The translations under genes were made by a program, and so were the position numbers. A stretch of DNA of 64,000 bases, from positions 36,748-100,747 of the forward strand of contig NZ_LAPV01000170.1 of assembly GCF_000971275.1 (NCBI RefSeq), in the 5' to 3' direction. This DNA comes from Devosia psychrophila. GTDB taxonomy: Bacteria; Pseudomonadota; Alphaproteobacteria; Rhizobiales; Devosiaceae. The notes below the pieces were generated by a model. That model had not been told where the DNA came from. It did not search any database and saw only the letters and a list, made by a program, of their open reading frames with translations. Shown here piece after piece: positions 59,191 through 64,000 of the stretch (within the stretch, counting starts at the first letter, position 1; each line of letters opens with the position of its first letter).

Positions 59191-60213
59191 TCAGGCCGTC
59201 GCGCCGGGCAGTATCTGGTAGCCCGTATCGATGATTTCGGTTTTTCCGGGCCGTTCGCGCTGCGCCAGCACCCGGTCAATAGCTGTTTTGCCAGTCAGGA
59301 ACCGGTTGGACCGCATGGTCGAGAGCGGCATGGGCAGCGCCTGGCCGATATCGAGGCCGTTAAAGCCAAACAGGGCAAGGTCGTCCTTGGGCCGGATCCC
59401 TGCACCAAGGCAGTGGAACACTCCGCCGAGTGCCATGTCGTCATTGGAAAACACCACGACATCCGGTGTGGACCCGCGTGCCAGCAGCGCTGCCAGCGCG
59501 TCCCGCCCCGCCTGCGTCGAGCTCGGTCCGACGTTCCGCACGCTCTCCACCAGCGCGAGGCTTGCTTCCGCCAGCGCTGCCACCAATCCGTCGTGGCGCA
59601 GTTTGGCCCGGCGATCGGCCATCCAGTCATGCCCGACATAACCGAACCGCCTGTAACCACGGCCCACCAGATAACGGCCGCTGTCATGGCCTGCCTGCCA
59701 GTGCGAATGTCCAACAGCCAGATCAATCGGCGCGCTATCGATGTCCATCAGTTCGGCGACACGGACGGCGCTGTTATCGAGCATGGCTCGCGCTGCCGGA
59801 GTATGCTCAAAGCCTGCCAGCACCATAGCCTCTGGTCGCCAGGCCAACAGCGAGGCAATCAATTCTTCTTCAATGGCGAGGTCGTAGTCGCTGACGCCGA
59901 TCACCGCCTGAAAGCCTGTCCCCACCAATGCCGCGCGGATGCCGCCAAGCACTTCCGGAAACACGATATTGGTGAGCGAGGGCACGATGACGCCAACCAG
60001 CTTGGAGCCAGAAGACGCTAGCCCACCTGCCAGTCGATTGGGGACATAACCCGTCTCGCGCACAGCCTGCAGCACGCGTAGGCGGGTGGCTTCGGCGATG
60101 GGCCCCGTATTGCGCAAAATGCGCGACACTGTGATTTCGCTTACGGCAGCGCGGCGCGCAACCTCGCTGAGCGTTACGCCCTGCCGCCGTCCTGCCAAAC
60201 GCTTGCCAACCAT
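59191..60213 (-). CDS. LacI-family regulator of the acid-sugar cluster
   Basis: 340 residues from ATG 60213. Helix-turn-helix VTLSEVARRAAVSEITVSRIL and hinge GYVPNRLAGGLASSGS, then the effector domain (VGVIVPSLTNIVFPEVLGG, VVFSNDDMALGGVFHCL, FGFNGLDIGQALPMPLSTM), close to the GntR gluconate-type branch. It is the first gene of the kinase-aldolase-dehydrogenase operon and divergent from the LtnD-type operon. A probable operator lies at 60284. Confidence 0.9.
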   Translation of the reverse strand: MVGKRLAGRRQGVTLSEVARRAAVSEITVSRILRNTGPIAEATRLRVLQAVRETGYVPNRLAGGLASSGSKLVGVIVPSLTNIVFPEVLGGIRAALVGTGFQAVIGVSDYDLAIEEELIASLLAWRPEAMVLAGFEHTPAARAMLDNSAVRVAELMDIDSAPIDLAVGHSHWQAGHDSGRYLVGRGYRRFGYVGHDWMADRRAKLRHDGLVAALAEASLALVESVRNVGPSSTQAGRDALAALLARGSTPDVVVFSNDDMALGGVFHCLGAGIRPKDDLALFGFNGLDIGQALPMPLSTMRSNRFLTGKTAIDRVLAQRERPGKTEIIDTGYQILPGATA

Positions 60214-60278
60214 GCAAGGACCGCCTTCTAGCTTTTGCAGTTGATTGACACCATGGCTGCCGTAGGGCAATTATCGTC

Positions 60279-60297
60279 TATAATGACAGCGCTACCA
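60279..60297. promoter_or_regulatory. Probable -10 box overlapping LacI operator (TGACAGCGCTACCA)
   Basis: In the 149-bp divergent spacer, TATAAT at 60279-60284 is followed at once by TGACAGCGCTACCA (60284-60297), an imperfect palindrome around AGCGCT with outer TG/CA, the typical shape of LacI-family operators. Repressor bound here would cover the -10 region of the promoter reading into the LtnD-type gene. No good -35 box at normal spacing was found. Confidence 0.5.
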
Positions 60298-60362
60298 TAG
60301 CCCCTATCCGCTGCTATCGGCAACCGGTGTTCGTCCGGTGCAGCAAATGAGGAAACCGACAA

Positions 60363-61280
60363 ATGTCCGCAGGCACGACAAGCACGATAGCTATAATCGG
60401 CCTTGGCTCGATGGGGCTGGGTATGGCTCAGTCGGTGCTGCGCGCGGGCCATGTCGTGCGCGGCTATGACGTAACTCCCGCGGCAACTGCCGCTCTTGCG
60501 ACCGCCGGCGGCGTTGTCGGCAGCAGCCCCGCGGATGCTGCCATGTCAGCCTCCATCGTAGCCGTTGTAGTGGTGAATTCGGCCCAGACCGAAACGGTGT
60601 TGTTTGGTCCAGCTGGCATTGTCCCGGTGATGCAGTCGGGCAGCGTGATCATCTCCTGCGCCACAATGGCGCCCGCTGTTGCCCGCGCACTGGCCGCGCG
60701 TTGTGCCGAGAGCGGCGTGCTCTACCTCGACGCCCCGATGAGCGGTGGTGCGGCCCGTGCCGGTTCGGGCGAACTCACCTTCATGGCTTCCGGAACCCCA
60801 GAGGCGTTTGCCGCCGCCCGCCCGGCGCTGGATGCGATGGCGGGCAAGGTCTACGAACTCGGCGACGAGGCGGGCATTGGCGCCTCGTTCAAGATTGTCA
60901 ACCAACTGCTGGCCGGGGTGCATATTGCGGCCGCCTGTGAGGCCATCACTTTTGCCAGGAAGCTGGGTCTCGATATTGCCAAGGTCTACGAAGTAATTAC
61001 CGCATCGGCAGGAAATTCCTGGATGTTCGAGAACCGTGTGCCCCATATCCTGGAAGGCGATTATGCGCCCAAAAGCGCGGTCAACATCTTCACCAAAGAT
61101 CTGGGGATCGTTAGCGATATCGGTCGCGCCGAAACCTTCCCGCTGCCGATCGCGGCGTCGGCCCTGCAACTGTTCCTGATGACTGCTGCCGCGGGCATGG
61201 GGCGCGACGACGATGCCTCGCCTGCAAGGCTCATCGCCCAGATCACGGGTATCGACCTGCCCATGCGCAAGGACGCCTGA
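60363..61280 (+). CDS. ltnD: Beta-hydroxyacid dehydrogenase, L-threonate dehydrogenase type
   Basis: 305 residues. Rossmann start IAIIGLGSMGLGMAQSVLRAG, substrate loop LDAPMSGGAARAGSGELTFM, and catalytic Lys in SFKIVNQLLAGVHIAAACEA. Position ahead of an OtnI-type isomerase matches the threonate pathway, where LtnD makes 2-oxo-tetronate for isomerisation. Substrate stereochemistry cannot be read from sequence. Two bases separate it from the isomerase gene. Confidence 0.82.
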   Translation: MSAGTTSTIAIIGLGSMGLGMAQSVLRAGHVVRGYDVTPAATAALATAGGVVGSSPADAAMSASIVAVVVVNSAQTETVLFGPAGIVPVMQSGSVIISCATMAPAVARALAARCAESGVLYLDAPMSGGAARAGSGELTFMASGTPEAFAAARPALDAMAGKVYELGDEAGIGASFKIVNQLLAGVHIAAACEAITFARKLGLDIAKVYEVITASAGNSWMFENRVPHILEGDYAPKSAVNIFTKDLGIVSDIGRAETFPLPIAASALQLFLMTAAAGMGRDDDASPARLIAQITGIDLPMRKDA

Positions 61281-61282
61281 GC

Positions 61283-62068
61283 ATGGTCAAGCTGGCCGCC
61301 AACCTAACCATGATGTTTAACGAACACGGCTTTCTCGACCGCTTTGCCGCTGCGGCCGATGCAGGGTTCACGGCCGTCGAGTTCCTGTTTCCCTATGACC
61401 ATCCGGTCGACCAGATCGCCGAACGGCTGGACCGCAACAATCTGCAGCTGGCACTGTTCAACCTGCCGCCCGGAGACTGGAGTGCCGGGGAGCGCGGTAT
61501 GGCCGCAGTACCTGCGCAGCGTAGTGCGTTTCCGGGATCGGTTGCGCTGGCCATCGAATATGCCAGTATTTTGAAGCCGGCACGCCTGCATCTTATGAGC
61601 GGGCATGGCCGACGCGATGATCCTGAGGCGGTCGCCGCCTATCGCGACAATATCGCGTTGGCCTGCGCCGCGTCCGCGCCCCTCGGCATCGATATCGTCA
61701 TCGAGCCGATCAACAATCGGGATATGCCGGGCTATTTTCTCAACAATTTTGACTGGGCTGCCGCGCTGATTGAGCAATTGGGCCATCCCAATCTCAAGCT
61801 GCAATACGATATCTATCACCGCCAGATTTTGCATGGAGACGTGCTGACGAGCCTTGCCGCGCTCCTGCCAATTATCGGGCATGTGCAGATTGCGGCGGTG
61901 CCGCATCGGCACGAACCGGGCAGTGGCGAACTGGACGATATCGGCATCCTTCAGAACCTCGATGCCTTGGGCTACACCGGTTTTGTCGGCCTGGAATATC
62001 GGCCAATGGGCGACACGGTCGCTGGCCTCGTCTGGCGCGACCGCCTTACTTCGATGGAGAACCAATAA
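61283..62068 (+). CDS. otnI: Hydroxypyruvate-isomerase family, 2-oxo-tetronate isomerase type
   Basis: 261-residue TIM barrel. Start KLAANLTMMFNEHGFLDRFAAAADAG; metal-binding Glu in IDIVIEPINNRDMPGYFL, later residues in LKLQYDIYHRQI and HVQIAAVPHRHEPGSGELD. In the acid-sugar pathway OtnI converts 2-oxo-tetronate to 3-oxo-tetronate, the substrate of the kinase encoded on the other strand. Overlaps the next gene by one base (TAATG). Confidence 0.88.
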   Translation: MVKLAANLTMMFNEHGFLDRFAAAADAGFTAVEFLFPYDHPVDQIAERLDRNNLQLALFNLPPGDWSAGERGMAAVPAQRSAFPGSVALAIEYASILKPARLHLMSGHGRRDDPEAVAAYRDNIALACAASAPLGIDIVIEPINNRDMPGYFLNNFDWAAALIEQLGHPNLKLQYDIYHRQILHGDVLTSLAALLPIIGHVQIAAVPHRHEPGSGELDDIGILQNLDALGYTGFVGLEYRPMGDTVAGLVWRDRLTSMENQ

Positions 62069-62955
62069 TGAGCAAGCGCATCGTCTTTACTGGCGGCAGC
62101 GGCAAAGCCGGACGCCACGCGGTGCCTTACCTGCTCGACAAGGGCCACGACGTCCTCAACCTTGACCTCGTGCCGCTCGACCAGAAGGGCGTCAACACCG
62201 TGGTGACCGACCTGACCGATAGCGGGCAGGTGTTCAACGCGCTCTCGATGCATTTCGACATGGCAGAGTTTGCGTCTGGCATGGGGCCGGCGCCGGTGGA
62301 CGCGGTTGTCCATTTCGCCGCCGTACCGCGCGTCCTGCTCAGGCCCGACAACACCACGTTCGCCGCCAACGTTGCATCGACCTACAATGTCATCGAAGCA
62401 GCGGTAAAGCTGGGGATCAAGAAGGTCATTATCGCATCCAGCGAGACCACTTACGGGGTGTGCTTCGCCGAGGGCGACAGGGATTTTCACAGTTTTCCGT
62501 TGACCGAAGACTATGACAGCGACCCGATGGACAGCTACGGCCTGTCAAAGGTCGTCAACGAAAAGACCGCTCGCGCCTTTGCCATGCGGAGCGGCATCGA
62601 CATCTACGCCCTACGCATCGGCAATGTCATCGAGCCGCACGAATACACCATGTTTCCCGGCTTCCTGGCCGACCCGGCGTCGCGCAAGCGCAATGCCTGG
62701 AGCTATATCGATGCGCGTGATCTCGGGCAGATCGTGGACCTTTGCATTGCCAAGGACGGCTTGGGATACCAGGTGTTCAACGCCGTCAACAATGAGATCA
62801 CGGCGAACACGCCTACCGTCGAATTCCTGCGCAATTGGGCCCCCAACTCCCCAATCACAGGGGAGATTTCGGGCTCGGAAGCGCCCATTTCCAACCGCAA
62901 GATTCGGGACGTTCTGGGTTTCGCGGAGCAACACAACTGGCGCAAATACGTGTAA
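62068..62955 (+). CDS. NAD-dependent epimerase/dehydrogenase family protein
   Basis: 295 residues of the extended SDR family. Start RIVFTGGSGKAGRHAVPYLL, SSETTYGVCFAEGD with the catalytic Ser, and DSYGLSKVVNEK with the YxxxK pair. It resembles uronate dehydrogenases and related sugar-acid oxidoreductases. In the operon with LtnD- and OtnI-types it may supply another tetronate or an upstream aldonate; D-erythronate dehydrogenase (DenD) also belongs to this superfamily, but I see no specific match. Last gene of the operon. Confidence 0.85.
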   Translation: MSKRIVFTGGSGKAGRHAVPYLLDKGHDVLNLDLVPLDQKGVNTVVTDLTDSGQVFNALSMHFDMAEFASGMGPAPVDAVVHFAAVPRVLLRPDNTTFAANVASTYNVIEAAVKLGIKKVIIASSETTYGVCFAEGDRDFHSFPLTEDYDSDPMDSYGLSKVVNEKTARAFAMRSGIDIYALRIGNVIEPHEYTMFPGFLADPASRKRNAWSYIDARDLGQIVDLCIAKDGLGYQVFNAVNNEITANTPTVEFLRNWAPNSPITGEISGSEAPISNRKIRDVLGFAEQHNWRKYV

Positions 62956-63004
62956 GCACCTGGTCTGCGCGTTCTGATGTCCGCTCTTGGCGAGCAGTGC
63001 GTGT

Positions 63005-63370
63005 GCCCTAGGCGTCTGAAATGGAGCGCGCCGCTGACACCAAAGGACCCTTGCTTCCAGCGTCGACCGCAGGTGTGAACCTTTTCTCTGGTACTTCCCC
63101 TAAAAAGTAAAAGCTTGCGAACTGTAAGAACGCCAGCCGGACAATCATACCAACAAAGTCGGATGCACGCTTCGCACTGTCGAAAACAGCATTGCGCTCT
63201 GCCTCAAACTCACTGTCGCACATTGTGAGGGCTCTTGGCGCAATGAATGCACCGACACCAATGATCCTGTTCCAGACTCTTCGAAGCCAGCCCGTCTCAC
63301 CCTCATTGGATTTGGCATGAGCATAGGCAGAGGCGCCGATTCTAGGCAGCCATTTGAACAGGTAAAGCTG
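63005..63370 (-). pseudogene. Possible gene fragment, unknown family
   Basis: A minus-strand frame open from 63370 to a stop at about 63008 reads like a real protein: LYLFKWLPRIGASAYAHAKS, GWLRRVWNRIIGVGAFIAP, then MCDSEFEAERNAVFDSAKRA. The first Met is only at 63223, and a TAG lies just before 63370, so a longer gene may have lost its start. I do not recognise the family. It could also be chance. Confidence 0.35.
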
Positions 63371-63611
63371 CTACCCAAACGGCGCAACAGCCGCCTGCTA
63401 CAACATTCCGTTAAGTATTTGGTTCGTTGATAAAAGTTAGTTGGCTGGGGAACTTGGATTCCGTGTGAGAATAGGTTCTTGCCGCAAGCCGTTGAAATTT
63501 AACAGGAAATTGAAGTCGCTACACGCTTGTGTGGAAGTTTGAGTGGCAGTCTGTGTGGAGGTTTTCACACAACAGATTAAGGGTCAACCTTCGCCCTCAT
63601 GCCACGTTCGT
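63371..63611. other. Intergenic region, nothing recognised
   Basis: AT-richer than the rest of the window, with a short direct repeat (GTGTGGAAGTTT / GTGTGGAGGTTT). No gene or clear regulatory site seen. Confidence 0.4.
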
Positions 63612-63770
63612 TTAGGTATCGTTCAAGCACGGGATTACGTCGACGAGTTGGTCGGTGCGCTCGATGGAAAACACCTGTTCCGGCCCGGATGCGGCTATGT
63701 CTCTGAACGGACTCTCGTAGAGCAGTTTGGGATCCATGACGCCCTTATCTGTCAAATGCACGAACACTAG
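63612..63770 (-). pseudogene. C-terminal end of HsdR-like restriction helicase, cut by IS5-type insertion
   Basis: The minus strand reads VFVHLTDKGVMDPKLLYESP, then FRDIAASGPEQVFSIERTDQ and LVDVIPCLNDT before the stop. This matches the end of type I restriction endonuclease R subunits / DEAD-box helicases, which have the pattern GVMDP-LYE-PF-D---G---F----V--L--VL. The reading frame runs into the left end of an IS5-type element at 63771, so the gene is interrupted there; the rest, if kept, would lie beyond the element outside the window. Confidence 0.65.
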
Positions 63771-64000
63771 GTCGTGTTGACAAACTGGATTCCCAAAACG
63801 TCTTTGCTGTGATTCAAGACTGCTTTTTAGGAGGCGGTTTTGGCACGCGGGGATTTGTCGGACGCAGAGTGGCGGCTCATTGGAGAGCTTTTGCCGGCTG
63901 AACGAGGGCGCAAGTCCCGACCAGCGCAAGACAATCGCCGTTATCTGAACGGCATGCTCCATGTTCTGCGGGTTGGCTGCCCCTGGCGCGACATGCATGA
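63767..64000 (+). mobile_element. IS5-family insertion element, left end
   Basis: A CTAG at 63767-63770, fitting the YTAR target of IS5-type elements, is followed by the putative left end GTCGTGTTGACAAACTGGAT. The transposase gene starts about 70 bp inside. The right part is outside the window. Confidence 0.7.
63840..64000 (+). CDS. IS5-family transposase, N-terminal part (runs off window)
   Basis: Likely TTG start at 63840 with AGGAGG just before it. The protein begins LARGDLSDAEWRLIGELLPA and continues NRRYLNGMLHVLRVGCPWRD, the DUF4096-like N-terminal zone of IS5/IS427-type transposases. No DDE residue is in view because the window ends at residue 53. Confidence 0.85.
   Translation, partial: MARGDLSDAEWRLIGELLPAERGRKSRPAQDNRRYLNGMLHVLRVGCPWRDMH

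Noticed and set aside
63543..63770. Plus-strand 75-codon frame starting MAVCVEVFTQ
   Set aside because: It is antisense to the HsdR-like C-terminus, which fits a known family.

Overview
The window is high-GC DNA with alphaproteobacterial gene content (Kdp system with the KdpD/KdpE pair, tandem Ku genes, many LacI-controlled ABC importers, DUF1537 acid-sugar kinase, tripartite tricarboxylate transporter relics). The mix of opine/oligosaccharide-type ABC systems, two Ku paralogues and GC-rich intergenic repeats suggests a Hyphomicrobiales (Rhizobiales) soil or plant-associated bacterium, possibly Devosia-like. The taxon is inference, not read from a marker gene.

Region by region. (1) 1-9.7 kb: a tightly overlapping operon of a Dpp-type ABC importer (two permeases, two ATPases) with a DUF2264 protein, a D-2-hydroxyacid dehydrogenase, a hexapeptide acyltransferase fused to an alpha-toroid-like domain, and a ThuA-like protein; it probably handles an acidic or modified oligosaccharide. 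Its binding protein would lie left of the window. (2) 9.8-12.6 kb: a methyltransferase and a PAS-GGDEF-EAL c-di-GMP enzyme. (3) 12.7-20.8 kb: a full kdp potassium-uptake operon, (small ORF)-kdpF-A-B-C-D-E, with a dispersed repeat between kdpB and kdpC. (4) 20.9-26.5 kb: tex, two convergent ku genes, exonuclease III, and a YidB-like gene.

(5) 26.5-42.9 kb is the most interesting part. A sugar-type ABC importer and an alcohol dehydrogenase, a LacI regulator, a hydantoinase/oxoprolinase pair (hyuB-hyuA), and a six-gene operon (LeuC-like, LeuD-like, N-carbamoylsarcosine/maleamate-type amidohydrolase, isocitrate-lyase/PEP-mutase-type lyase, 3-hydroxyacyl-CoA-type dehydrogenase, semialdehyde dehydrogenase) appear tied together by three copies of a 14-bp palindrome, TGCATGCGCATGCA or close variants, in the control regions. 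I read this as one regulon for a compound with a cyclic amide or imide: ring opening by HyuAB, deamidation, hydration of a maleate-like diacid by the LeuCD-type enzyme, then C-C cleavage by the lyase. The order and substrate are inference.

(6) 43.0-47.3 kb is a decaying block: remnants of a NitT/TauT-type ABC transporter, tctC, tctB, tctA, a methylisocitrate-lyase-like gene and a His-rich DMT transporter, with several frameshifts, an internal amber codon and two clean chimeric junctions. (7) 47.5-52.2 kb: small accessory genes (SDR, PAS/LOV-like protein, membrane protein, fasciclin protein plus the ghost of a second one, XRE-cupin regulator) and a 5'-truncated IS3-family element. (8) 52.2-63.0 kb: a four-carbon acid-sugar (tetronate) catabolic cluster with ABC importer, LacI regulator, kinase (OtnK type), aldolase (OtnC type), isomerase (OtnI type), two beta-hydroxyacid dehydrogenases and two epimerase-like dehydrogenases. 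(9) 63.0-64.0 kb: a gene fragment, the C-terminal end of a type I restriction HsdR-like protein, and the start of an IS5-family element that interrupts it and runs off the window. No rRNA, tRNA or CRISPR array was seen.
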